DNA of 33,551 nucleotides from Thermoplasmata archaeon (GTDB lineage: Archaea > Thermoplasmatota > Thermoplasmata > Lutacidiplasmatales > UBA184), in the NCBI GenBank assembly GCA_021796385.1, contig JAJYXQ010000016.1, positions 1 through 33,551 of the forward strand, written 5' to 3'. A model generated the notes under the pieces. That model ran no database searches. It was not told the DNA's origin and saw only the letters and a program-made list of their open reading frames with translations. Within the stretch, counting starts at the first letter, position 1. Each line of letters opens with the position of its first letter. Made by a program: the position numbers and the translations under genes. Below are positions 17,371 through 25,223 of this stretch, piece by piece.

Positions 17371-18201
17371 TCAGGACGAGGGGACTACTATCGTAAGAAC
17401 CCGAGATACCAATGACGTCTCGGGAAGGCGCTGCTCCTTTAAGCAGGTACGCAAGTCCGCTAATGGGTCATCCCTTCCAGTTTCAATGTTTGGTCCCTTG
17501 CTGCGAGTCTTGATCCCCAGCATCGTGGTCACCTGTTTGTCCGATAAGCGACGCACTAAGGAAGTGAGGAGAAACACTTCGACAACATCCCTCACGTCGT
17601 TTCGATTTGAGAAGCGTAGCACCGCATCTATTCGTTCCCATGTCCAGTCAGCGACTGGACTTCCCTCATCAAGTTTCTGTTTCCACCGGAAGAAGTCAAG
17701 GCAAGTCTGGTGGGTATGTCGTGCATATGCATCGGCTGTCTTGCGTCGATCCAAAATCCGAATGAGATTAGCAGCAGAGGTTCTGCTTGAGGATGCGTGT
17801 TCTTCAATCCGCTTTCCATGTTCCCAGAGGGCTCTCCCAATTCCTCGTTCTTTAACCACTGTCTTCTTGTTGAACCGAGCGTTCTCCTCGTCGGCCCACG
17901 CGTTGTTCTTCTCTTCGAGTTCCCACTCCTTTTCCGACTTGTCAAGGTCATCCCCGAAGGATGGACGGTGTTCGAACGCCTCGATGAACTCCCCGTTGGG
18001 AGCGAAGAATCCATGCTTCCTGGTCTGCAGCCAGACTTCTGTGACAGCCCCTTGGCGGATACCCTCAAGGGTCCGCTTGTCTATCTGTGCCGCCACTTGA
18101 CCATTGAGTTCAGTCCTGGCCCATTCATAGAACCGTTCCCTGGTAAAACTAGGGCCTCGCAGTTCGGCCGGGATGGTTCTCTTGCGACGTGCACCTTCCA
18201 T
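17371..18201 (-). CDS. Unrecognised cassette protein between GHKL ATPase and methylase
   Basis: A 276-residue soluble protein that I cannot assign. It is mainly helical and charged, with a long Glu/Lys/Asn-rich helical stretch at about residues 85-130 (DDLDKSEKEWELEEKNNAWA and on). The C-terminal half has no clear nuclease, helicase or HTH motif. No PD-(D/E)xK, HNH or GIY-YIG signature is visible, though a diverged nuclease cannot be excluded. It starts 10 bases after the GHKL gene ends and stops 12 bases before the methylase starts, so it is almost certainly a functional partner of both. Candidate roles are specificity subunit, adaptor or effector. Confidence 0.8.
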   Translation of the reverse strand: MEGARRKRTIPAELRGPSFTRERFYEWARTELNGQVAAQIDKRTLEGIRQGAVTEVWLQTRKHGFFAPNGEFIEAFEHRPSFGDDLDKSEKEWELEEKNNAWADEENARFNKKTVVKERGIGRALWEHGKRIEEHASSSRTSAANLIRILDRRKTADAYARHTHQTCLDFFRWKQKLDEGSPVADWTWERIDAVLRFSNRNDVRDVVEVFLLTSLVRRLSDKQVTTMLGIKTRSKGPNIETGRDDPLADLRTCLKEQRLPETSLVSRVLTIVVPSS

Positions 18202-18211
18202 CCTTCGTGTC

Positions 18212-20239
18212 CTAACTTGTTAGGAGCTCGGTCATACGCCTGACTAGCCTTCCCTTGAGGTTCTCAAGCTCGATAATCTTGTTCTTGACTTCCTCAGCAG
18301 TCCATTGTTCACGTTCCTCAGCATCGAGTTGGGCTTTCACCTTGACAAGTTCCTCTGCAACTATTTCCCCGACGATGGGCCAGCACGCCTTCTTCGACTT
18401 TGACCCTTCCTTTGCAAACTCAAAACGTCTCCCCTTGAGATTAATGAAGGCAACTGCCTGCGACTGGTCAATGTACCCTTCGAGTGTGTCCTTTGCATCC
18501 GCCTTCTTGAACCACATTAGGCCAGATAACCCGAATGACCCTTCTCCTCCCCCAGTGCCCTGACCGGGAGAAAGCGAACCAGTGCCAGACCTTGACCGCT
18601 GAATCTTGCGTGGCTCAAACTCGCAGTAGATGCCTCGTCTAGCAACAATTGGCTGTCCCTCTTCATCGAGGAGGGGATCTCCGTGAAGGTCTTGAAGGGC
18701 CACCTGAACCCAGTGAATGCCTGTCGCTTGGGAGGGGTCAAAATAGACTTGGAAGGAAGTAGCCGCTGTCTCAGGTGTATCCGATGTTCCGGAGCGCAAG
18801 AGCACAGATTCTTGAGTCAGTTGCACTACGACTGGAGTAGGGTCGAAGTGTTGGAAAACGGTTCTTACTAAGACTTCGCTGGCAGTAGGATTCTTGACTA
18901 CTGCACTTACAGTCAACTTCTCTCCGCGCTTGTAGGTCTTGTTCTCAAACTCCAGTCTGCTTAGGTAGACGCGGGTCTTGGGAGTCGTAGTCACCTTCCT
19001 CCTGAGTGAGACCCCATCTTTCCCAAAGACCCCAAACTCGGTCACATCAGCGAGTGCCTTGTTCAGAACATCCAAGATTTCCCTAGCTTCCATCTGCTCA
19101 GCTTCGGTCACACGTTCACCGCCGCTCCTCAAGAAGGGAGAGCCGAACTGTTTCGCAATCTCTCTAAGGTTCCGTCGTACGGCCTTGTAGGTTGGATGAC
19201 TGTACTGATAACCAGTGTGTTGCGCGTTCTCGGCATCCTTCAAGAAGGGTTCCGACTGGGTGCAAATCGCATCGCAATAACCAAAGATTCGCTTCCGCAC
19301 GCTCTCGGGCATCTCCTCCGGGAAGTCCCGGAATCTTTGGACTGTCTGCTTCCCATTCTTGACGATTGCGATTCCCCATCTGCTGTCTCCCTCAGGAAAC
19401 GGTGACTTGGCCATGAAGAGATGCAGATTCCGAAGAACTCCGAGTCTTGACCCTTGGTAGGTTATGACTACTTCAGGGTCCAACCTCTCTGCCTTCTCTC
19501 TACCTTCAGACGTATCCAATGGTGGGTTTGTAAGACCACGGGCGAAATGTCTTTCAACCTTCCCCCCCTTTACGAGCAGATATTCAATCGTGGCCCCTGC
19601 CTCAATCATCCTGAACCAGCGCTCTTGTAACTCTGCTAAGACCATGGGAACATCGAGGAGTTGTGAATGAACTTTGTCGATGACTCCACTTGTAACCAGT
19701 TCAGTTCCGGGTTCCGAAAACTTCCTTGCTTCCTCTGGCGCTGCTCGCCAGTGCCAGTCCTTGTTGCCATCCTCCCGTTCCCAAACGGAAGCATGGAATC
19801 TCCCATCCGGTAGCGTTGTTCTGACAACAGTCTTCGACCCGGCAAGGAGTTGCAGAGCCTTACCCATCCCACGAGAACCTAGCGCTTCCCCAGCTTTGCC
19901 GCTGTATCCCATATTGTGGAAGCATCCCCAAGGGCAACCGGTGTCTGTACACTCCTTTCCCCCATCTACGATACCCCATTCACAGTAACGGCAATGTGGC
20001 ATGCCAAGCGTGCGGAAATCTCGATGGGAAAGGACTCGGGTGTCCACGTCGTATCTAATGATAACCTTTGCATCGGCTGGATTGGCCCCTTCTGAGTAGG
20101 CATCGAAACTGTTCTGGCAGTTCTCTTGGAGAATACCGAACGCGTGGCTGTCGTATGAATCCACATACCCCTGCCAGACCTGATGCTTGTTTACCTGAGG
20201 GGCATGCCATTGCACTGGGGGATTCTCTGATGACGGCAT
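18212..20239 (-). CDS. GHKL (MORC/Hsp90-like) ATPase with Cys-rich insertion
   Basis: A 675-residue ATPase. The Bergerat fold is seen at residues 20-200: N box GILQENCQNSFDAY (35-48), a degenerate D-x-G box at D74 to GM80, and GSRGMGKALQLL (121-132), the GxxGxG lid. Between these is a Cys-rich insertion with C83, C86, C97, C102 and C106, probably a metal site, which is uncommon in this fold. Residues 440-560 look like beta-rich Ig-like domains (KLTVSAVVKNPTASEVLVRT). The last 50 residues are coiled coil, as expected for dimerising MORC-like proteins. It heads a three-gene operon with an unknown protein and a methylase. MutL/MORC-like GHKL proteins beside methylases are known in restriction systems. 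A DNA-loop or clamp role is inferred. Confidence 0.82.
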   Translation of the reverse strand: MPSSENPPVQWHAPQVNKHQVWQGYVDSYDSHAFGILQENCQNSFDAYSEGANPADAKVIIRYDVDTRVLSHRDFRTLGMPHCRYCEWGIVDGGKECTDTGCPWGCFHNMGYSGKAGEALGSRGMGKALQLLAGSKTVVRTTLPDGRFHASVWEREDGNKDWHWRAAPEEARKFSEPGTELVTSGVIDKVHSQLLDVPMVLAELQERWFRMIEAGATIEYLLVKGGKVERHFARGLTNPPLDTSEGREKAERLDPEVVITYQGSRLGVLRNLHLFMAKSPFPEGDSRWGIAIVKNGKQTVQRFRDFPEEMPESVRKRIFGYCDAICTQSEPFLKDAENAQHTGYQYSHPTYKAVRRNLREIAKQFGSPFLRSGGERVTEAEQMEAREILDVLNKALADVTEFGVFGKDGVSLRRKVTTTPKTRVYLSRLEFENKTYKRGEKLTVSAVVKNPTASEVLVRTVFQHFDPTPVVVQLTQESVLLRSGTSDTPETAATSFQVYFDPSQATGIHWVQVALQDLHGDPLLDEEGQPIVARRGIYCEFEPRKIQRSRSGTGSLSPGQGTGGGEGSFGLSGLMWFKKADAKDTLEGYIDQSQAVAFINLKGRRFEFAKEGSKSKKACWPIVGEIVAEELVKVKAQLDAEEREQWTAEEVKNKIIELENLKGRLVRRMTELLTS

Positions 20240-20487
20240 GAGGGGGGTACTGTGAATGAGGTATTCTGCTTTGCGGTTAGACCCTACCCTTGATGTGTAG
20301 TGTTACATCCTAGATCCCTCACCCTTGTAACTCCAAGATCCGCCAGGGGCAAAGAACACCCACGCTTCACCCCGGCACCAACCAGGTGGCTCGAAGGGTC
20401 TCGCGGTAAGCGGAACTCTCACCGACTTTCACGCCGAGCCGCCTCCGTGAGATTGTAGCACATTATTTGAACTGCCGGGCTGCCTGC
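20240..20487. other. Non-coding left arm of the right attachment site
   Basis: No gene is recognised. The GHKL promoter should lie here; AGAATAC read on the minus strand near 20262-20268 is a weak TATA candidate about 27 bases before the ATG at 20239. From about 20430 the sequence resembles 22815 onward (see the diverged repeats). Confidence 0.4.
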
Positions 20488-20508
20488 ATCTCCCCCTCAG
20501 CGCCTCCC
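20488..20508 (+). repeat. Right attachment core (attR)
   Basis: It repeats the tRNA-Ser 3' end: 16 exact bases, then 20 of 21 in all. There is no tRNA 5' half here, so this is a fragment rather than a second tRNA gene. It marks the far end of the integrated element. Confidence 0.85.
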
Positions 20509-20820
20509 ACTTAGATGGGCATCGCGGAGTGGGAGTATTCATTCAAGCAGGAGTCGGTAACCCTCCTCCCTGGCGTGCCGAGGTTCCATCGGAAAGAACG
20601 ATGACCTCTTACACGCGTACACTCAAATGACCCTATTGTTAGGATCGACGTGCAGGATGCAGTCCCTTTCGAATGATGGCGGTTCGGCTGGCTCCTACCG
20701 CCGTTCACTTTTTTGGATGAGCCCCGTAATCTGCATCCGGACGACCAGGCCCGAGCGTACAGGGACTGAGCCAGTGGGGTCGAGCTGTTCGAATACTACC
20801 GTCGTTGGTCAGGGGTTCGA
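20509..20820. other. Gap without a recognised gene
   Basis: The first 100 bases continue the diverged repeat shared with 22890-22958. Beyond that I see nothing beyond unconvincing short open frames. Confidence 0.4.
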
Positions 20821-21474
20821 CTACAGTTGGCGGGCATTAAAGATGAGGATCGCTCCCACAAGGAGCAGTGCGGACACGGCAACCCCGGGAACGAGGGGAA
20901 ACCAGTAGTACGACTCATAGATGAGAGCGGGTAGGATAGCCACTGCCGAGGCCTGGTTTCCCCCGTAAAGAACCAGAATCACTCCAACCAAGACCGAAGG
21001 CGAGTAGACGCCGATGAGTATCCCTGCCGAACACGATATGGCGAGACTTGAGAGGAGAAGGATCATGGCGGATTCGAGGTTCTGGTATGAGATTCCTTTG
21101 GCGAGCCCAGTGAATTCGTAGTCCGCAAGGAGACCTAGCCCCAAGGCGAGGATTCCCGCCATGACGACGCAAAGGTACACTGCGAAGAACTTCGATAGCA
21201 GGATGTCGCGTCTCCTAACCGGTCGGATTACGAAGAGGTCATAGACGTGTCGTTCGCGCTCGCTGATGATAGAGATCGCCAGCATAGCGGAGGCAATCGT
21301 TCCCCCGATGCTTCCCACCAAGAGCGATGTGAATACCGCCGCGGGAATCCCGGTCTTGGGCTCGGCTACGTAGAGAATCATGCTCAAGGCCGGCAACCCA
21401 ATCCAGAGTACGAGCATGACTTTCGACCGATAGAAGCCGTTGAGTTCATCTCGGAATAGGAGCGGAAGATTCAT
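20821..21474 (-). CDS. ABC-2 type transporter permease
   Basis: A 217-residue integral membrane protein with six likely membrane segments, for example VMLVLWIGLPALSMILYVA (residues 19-37), SIGGTIASAMLAISII, YLCVVMAGILALGLGLLADY, SAMILLLSSLAISCSAGILI and VAVSALLLVGAILIF. The short cytoplasmic FVIRPVRRRDILLSKF resembles the coupling loop of ABC-2 permeases. It pairs with the ATPase gene upstream, whose stop overlaps its start (TAATG). The pair probably exports a drug, lipid or peptide; the substrate cannot be told. One permease gene suggests a homodimer. Confidence 0.82.
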   Translation of the reverse strand: MNLPLLFRDELNGFYRSKVMLVLWIGLPALSMILYVAEPKTGIPAAVFTSLLVGSIGGTIASAMLAISIISERERHVYDLFVIRPVRRRDILLSKFFAVYLCVVMAGILALGLGLLADYEFTGLAKGISYQNLESAMILLLSSLAISCSAGILIGVYSPSVLVGVILVLYGGNQASAVAILPALIYESYYWFPLVPGVAVSALLLVGAILIFNARQL

Positions 21475-22484
21475 TATCCGACACCTCCCACGAATCGCAT
21501 GTAAAGCTCCTCGAGGTTCGGCTCGATAGGCCGGATTCCCCGGAGCTGGCTACCCCCCCTGCGGAATCCGTCAATCAGAGCGTTGATTGTCGCGTCCAGA
21601 TCTTCCTCGGGGCGTACGTGCACGATCAAGCGCCCAGGTCCGACGACGTCGATTCCGGTTAACAACGCGAGAACTTCCTCAGGAAGAACTTGGCCGGATT
21701 CCTTCGCAAGGAGGACTTCTATGTCCTTTGGGACAGTAAGTTTGCGCCGCAATTCGTCGAAAGTCCCAACGTGGAGGACTTGTCCGTGATTCAGGATGCC
21801 AATGCGATCTGCGACATCTTGGACATCGCTGAGAATGTGCGAAGAGAAAAAGATGGTCGTGCCCTCGTTGCGCAGGCTTCTAAACAGTTCCTTAAACTCG
21901 TATCGGCTGGCAGGGTCCAGACCTGCCACGGGTTCATCGAGAACCAAGAGGGGTGGATTATGGAGGATAGCTTGGGCCATCCCCACCTTCTGGATGGTCC
22001 CACCCGAAAGCTGGGCGATCTTGCGATCTCTAGTTTCGGCGATTCCTAGTAGACGAAGGACCTCGGGAATCCGTATTCGAAGGTTGGAGGAAGAGAGACC
22101 TGAAAGCTTCCCGAAGGTCATCAGAGCTTGGTCAACGGTCCTCCAATCTTGGAAGGCCGCCTTCTGAGGGAGATATCCGAGCAACTTGTGCAGATCTCCC
22201 GAAGAACCCCGGATAGATCTCCCACCCACAGTCACCAATCCCTCGTAGTCAGTGATCAGGCCCACAAGAATCTTGATCGTCGTCGACTTCCCAGCGCCGT
22301 TCGGACCGATATATGCGAAGATCTCACCCCTCCGCAATTCGAAACTGATACTATCTAATGCAACAATGTTCCAGAATCTCTTGGTGACACTTTGGAAAGA
22401 GATGAATCCCCCATCTAGCAAATTCGATGGCTGAGCGACCCGTGCGGAGAGACTATGATTCGATTGGGACCGCACTTCTTGCAT
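21474..22484 (-). CDS. ABC transporter ATP-binding protein
   Basis: A 336-residue ATPase of the CcmA/DrrA-like exporter group. It has Walker A GPNGAGKST (60-68), signature LSGGTIQKVGMAQAI (159-173), Walker B LLVLDEPVAGLDP (179-191) and the switch histidine H216 in FFSSHIL. About 30 extra N-terminal residues precede the fold, and residues 240-336 form the C-terminal extension usual for this group. The ATG at 22484 is supported by a TATA box on the minus strand about 29 bases upstream, which suggests a leaderless message. It powers the permease encoded next to it. Confidence 0.92.
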   Translation of the reverse strand: MQEVRSQSNHSLSARVAQPSNLLDGGFISFQSVTKRFWNIVALDSISFELRRGEIFAYIGPNGAGKSTTIKILVGLITDYEGLVTVGGRSIRGSSGDLHKLLGYLPQKAAFQDWRTVDQALMTFGKLSGLSSSNLRIRIPEVLRLLGIAETRDRKIAQLSGGTIQKVGMAQAILHNPPLLVLDEPVAGLDPASRYEFKELFRSLRNEGTTIFFSSHILSDVQDVADRIGILNHGQVLHVGTFDELRRKLTVPKDIEVLLAKESGQVLPEEVLALLTGIDVVGPGRLIVHVRPEEDLDATINALIDGFRRGGSQLRGIRPIEPNLEELYMRFVGGVG

Positions 22485-22506
22485 ACTTAGATTTTTAGGT
22501 CTTAAG

Positions 22507-22517
22507 GGATTATAAGG
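22507..22517 (-). promoter_or_regulatory. TATA box of the ABC transporter operon
   Basis: CTTATAATCC on the minus strand is centred about 29 bases before the ATG at 22484, typical archaeal spacing for a leaderless gene. Confidence 0.5.
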
Positions 22518-22814
22518 GCTTCATCGTCAAGAGACTCGGATTTCCAAAAGCCGTCAGGCGGCTTCTCAGGTCTCCATTGGGGTTGGCTCACCGAAGCCAT
22601 CCATTCCGATAGGCGCGGCTCCAAGGCCTCCTTCTTCTTTACCAGCTTCACCAGGCGCTCTAGGCTCCCCCGTGTCTTCTCTCACGGCGGAAGGAGAACA
22701 CGGGGTCTTTCCCCGTCACGGGAAGGGGCGCGGATCTGCCGCTGTACTTCCTTGGCATACTGCCTTCACAGAGACTTCCCAGCCTCCCTCCCTAGACCTT
22801 CCGTTGAGACCCCC

Positions 22815-22958
22815 ACACCTAGCCGTTCTTGTGAGCTTTTAGCTCGTGATTTGAACGGCAGGGCCCTGTAAATCTCCCCATCGGCACCTCCCAATTGAAT
22901 GGACATCAAGAGGTAAGTGTTCTGCGAGGAGACGTTATCCTTCTTGTTCCAGCGATGA
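22815..22958 (+). repeat. Diverged copy of the attR region with att-like core
   Basis: This block aligns with about 20430-20608. Shared anchors include GTGAG, TTTGAAC, ATCTCCCC, CCTCCCA, a near-matching GGRCATC and a final GATGACC, with roughly 70% identity by eye. The core AAATCTCCCC at 22870-22879 also matches the T-arm half of tRNA-Ser. The rest of the gap 22485-22997 shows nothing I can name. Confidence 0.6.
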
Positions 22959-22997
22959 CCCAAAGCCCTTTGAATCCTCCGAGACTGTTGACCCTCA

Positions 22998-23528
22998 ATG
23001 GTCCTGCCTCAGACTTTGAAATTGCGAGATGGGCGATCATCTTCACTAAGAAGTGCAAAACCGGACGACGCTAAGGCTTGGGTCGATCATGTGAATCGTG
23101 TTGGGTCCGAGGGGGTCTACCTCATGACGGAGCACTTCACTCGGAAGTTGGAAGAACTTCAGAGGCAGTTCCTGGGATCTGATTCGTCTTCCGCACTCTG
23201 GCTCGTGGCGGAAATTGACGGTTCCCTCGTGGCTGCCGCGGATATTCAGAGAGGTCAGTTCAAGAAGAACGCTCACACGGCCAGCTTGGGCATGTCGGTT
23301 GAAAAGCAGTTTCGAGGAGCCGGACTGGGAACCGCCATCCTGAAAGTTCTGCTCGATTGGGCCAGAGAAAACCAAGTTCGGAAAGTGAAGCTGGGAGTCT
23401 TTTCAACAAACGAGCGTGCAATACGCCTGTATCAGCGCTTTGGGTTCAGTGAGGAAGGACGGCTTCGGAATGACATCATCTTGGATGGAAAGCCAGCTGA
23501 CTTGATCCAGATGGCACTTTGGCTCTAA
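22998..23528 (+). CDS. GNAT family N-acetyltransferase
   Basis: A 176-residue acetyl-CoA-dependent acyltransferase. The acetyl-CoA pyrophosphate-binding motif is QFRGAGLGTAIL (104-115), preceded by the SLGMSVEK strand. The C-terminal motif B is FSTNERAIRLYQRFGFSEEG. Length and layout match RimI/RimJ-like and L-amino-acid N-acetyltransferases, with protein N-termini, amino acids or antibiotics as possible substrates. It stands alone on the plus strand just right of the diverged att region. No clear TATA box was found, so the ATG at 22998 is taken as the first in frame. Confidence 0.85.
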   Translation: MVLPQTLKLRDGRSSSLRSAKPDDAKAWVDHVNRVGSEGVYLMTEHFTRKLEELQRQFLGSDSSSALWLVAEIDGSLVAAADIQRGQFKKNAHTASLGMSVEKQFRGAGLGTAILKVLLDWARENQVRKVKLGVFSTNERAIRLYQRFGFSEEGRLRNDIILDGKPADLIQMALWL

Positions 23529-23829
23529 GAAGACGGATGCTTTGCACTGCTGCCAGAGTCAGGTGGTCCAGTGCGGAGCGTTGGCTCTTAGGGGGTCTTT
23601 ACACGCTGGGTATTCGGAATCCCGTGCTAGATGGGGCTTTCCTCAGCACACTTGGAGTGGCTTTTAGGAAGATAGATCGCTGTCATTCCGAACAGGGGAG
23701 TTCGGACAGTTACGGACCGGAATCGGGTATCGATTCTTCGGCCTCAATCTCCCATACCCATCGACTCCCACTATCGGAAGCTTTACGTGCCGGCGACTTC
23801 TTTGTGTGAGACCTCAGGGTGGAAAGAGG
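23529..23829. other. Gap upstream of the thiolase gene
   Basis: I see no supported gene. A small hairpin CCGAAC/GTTCGG sits at 23688-23705 without a T tract. GCTTTACG near 23780 may be a weak promoter element for the thiolase gene. Confidence 0.35.
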
Positions 23830-25107
23830 ATGGACGCACGCCTGGAGAAGGATCACGGGGTCGATGTGTACCTTGCCCCTGGAGTTCGAACTCCGTTCAT
23901 GAAATCCCGCGGAGACTTTGCACACTACTCGTCGATCGAACTATCGACCCCAGTTCTCCAAGCGATGATTCGAAAGGCCCGCCCGGATCTTCTCCTTTGG
24001 GGCCAGGTGATCCCGGATCCGACCATTTCGAACTTGGCCCGAGACGCCCTCTTTGCCGCCGACCTCGATGGGAGCATCCCCGCGTACTCTTCCGTTATGG
24101 CATGCGCATCCAGTTTTGTCATGGCGATCCAAGCTTCCGGTATGCTTGGGCGGGGAGGAAACCACCTCGTCCTGGTCGGTGGGGTCGAAAGCATGAGCCA
24201 CGTTGCCTTCTCTGTGAAGTACAGGGTAACGGAACGGTTGCTTGGAGAGTTTGCTGCAGACCCAGCGAAGGGATACGACAGCTTCTCCCGGCTCACCCGA
24301 GAGGATTTCGACCTTCCGACAAGGGGTTGGTCTAGCCGAGCACCCGGGCAATCAATGGGGGACTTTATGGAGATCACGGCTCAGGAGATGGGTATCAGTC
24401 GGGAGGAACAGGACCAGGTGGCCCTATTGAGTCATCGGCGGGCAGTGGCCGGGCAGGACTCTGGTTTCTTCAACGACCTCATCTTGCCATTTGGCGGAGT
24501 CGAAAGGGACAGTCTTCCCCGTCGTGACACGACAATGGAAAAGCTCGGGAAGCTATCTCCCGTGTTCGACCGGTCAGGGAAAGGAACACTTACCGCTGGA
24601 AACGCCTCACCCCTCACAGACGGCGCGGGAGGCCTTTGGGTTGGAGACCAAGAGGGATTCCGTCGGCTCAGTGTTGAACCGACGGTTCGCCTCGTGGATT
24701 GGGAGATGGCTGCCGTCGATTACCGCAAAGAAGGCATGTTGATGGCGCCTGCCCGGACAATCCCACGCCTACTTGCCCGACATCGGCTTCGGGCCGATGA
24801 AATTGTCCTCTGGGAGCTTCACGAAGCTTTCGCCGCCCAAGTTATCGCGAACATCCGCGCAGTGATGGACCCGAAGTATCGCCGAGAGCGGGCCGGGGTG
24901 GACTTCGATCTGGGAGAGTTCTCCTGGGACCGTGTGAACCCCCATGGGGGTTCCATCGCCATCGGGCACCCCTTCGGAGCCACGGGAGCTAGAATCCTCA
25001 GCCAAGCCGTGACGGAGCTCTCGGTCCACCCCAAAGGTTCCTATGGGATGGTCTCTGTGTGCGCAGCGGGTGGGCAGGGCGCAGCAGCTCTTCTCGAGCG
25101 GGTCTGA
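23830..25107 (+). CDS. Thiolase (acetyl-CoA acetyltransferase / 3-ketoacyl-CoA thiolase)
   Basis: A 425-residue thiolase that condenses or cleaves acyl-CoA in fatty-acid or ketoacid metabolism. The nucleophile is C92 in SVMACASSF, followed by GGVESMSH. The C-terminal half holds ELHEAFAAQ, GSIAIGHPFGATGAR with the catalytic histidine, and the second cysteine in SVCAAGGQGAA. All catalytic residues are present, so it is an active degradative or biosynthetic thiolase rather than a non-decarboxylating SCP2-like archaeal paralogue that lacks them. The ATG at 23830 was preferred to a GTG at 23806 because GGTGGA lies about ten bases before it. It has no operon partner and converges with mptA. Confidence 0.9.
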   Translation: MDARLEKDHGVDVYLAPGVRTPFMKSRGDFAHYSSIELSTPVLQAMIRKARPDLLLWGQVIPDPTISNLARDALFAADLDGSIPAYSSVMACASSFVMAIQASGMLGRGGNHLVLVGGVESMSHVAFSVKYRVTERLLGEFAADPAKGYDSFSRLTREDFDLPTRGWSSRAPGQSMGDFMEITAQEMGISREEQDQVALLSHRRAVAGQDSGFFNDLILPFGGVERDSLPRRDTTMEKLGKLSPVFDRSGKGTLTAGNASPLTDGAGGLWVGDQEGFRRLSVEPTVRLVDWEMAAVDYRKEGMLMAPARTIPRLLARHRLRADEIVLWELHEAFAAQVIANIRAVMDPKYRRERAGVDFDLGEFSWDRVNPHGGSIAIGHPFGATGARILSQAVTELSVHPKGSYGMVSVCAAGGQGAAALLERV

Positions 25108-25223
25108 GTCGATAGCTGTGGACTTCCGACACTCATAATTGACTGGTCCGACCCACACCAGAAGCTTGCAAGACCGGGGAGAGGTCCTCGGAATTGCGGG
25201 TCCTTTGCGAAACCGAATCCACC

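Larger units (their letters stand above)
7905..20508. mobile_element. Integrated genetic element in tRNA-Ser (integrative plasmid or satellite-like)
   Basis: A segment of about 12.6 kb bounded by direct copies of the tRNA-Ser 3' end. The integrase is the first gene after the tRNA. Inside are a replication protein, two recombinases, two DNA methyltransferases, a Vsr-like nuclease and a GHKL ATPase cassette, while no core metabolic gene and no structural virus gene is recognisable. The GHKL cassette is visibly lower in GC than the host genes to the left, which suggests that it was acquired separately. The bounds are the att cores; the second, weaker att-like site near 22870 could mean a larger composite island. 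Confidence 0.85.

Noticed and set aside
20447-20503. A second, degenerate tRNA-Ser gene
   Set aside because: Only the T-arm and acceptor half matches; no D arm or anticodon arm can be folded, so it is an attachment remnant.
23519-23809. A 96-codon frame between the GNAT and thiolase genes
   Set aside because: No family features, overlaps the GNAT 3' end and has an unremarkable start.
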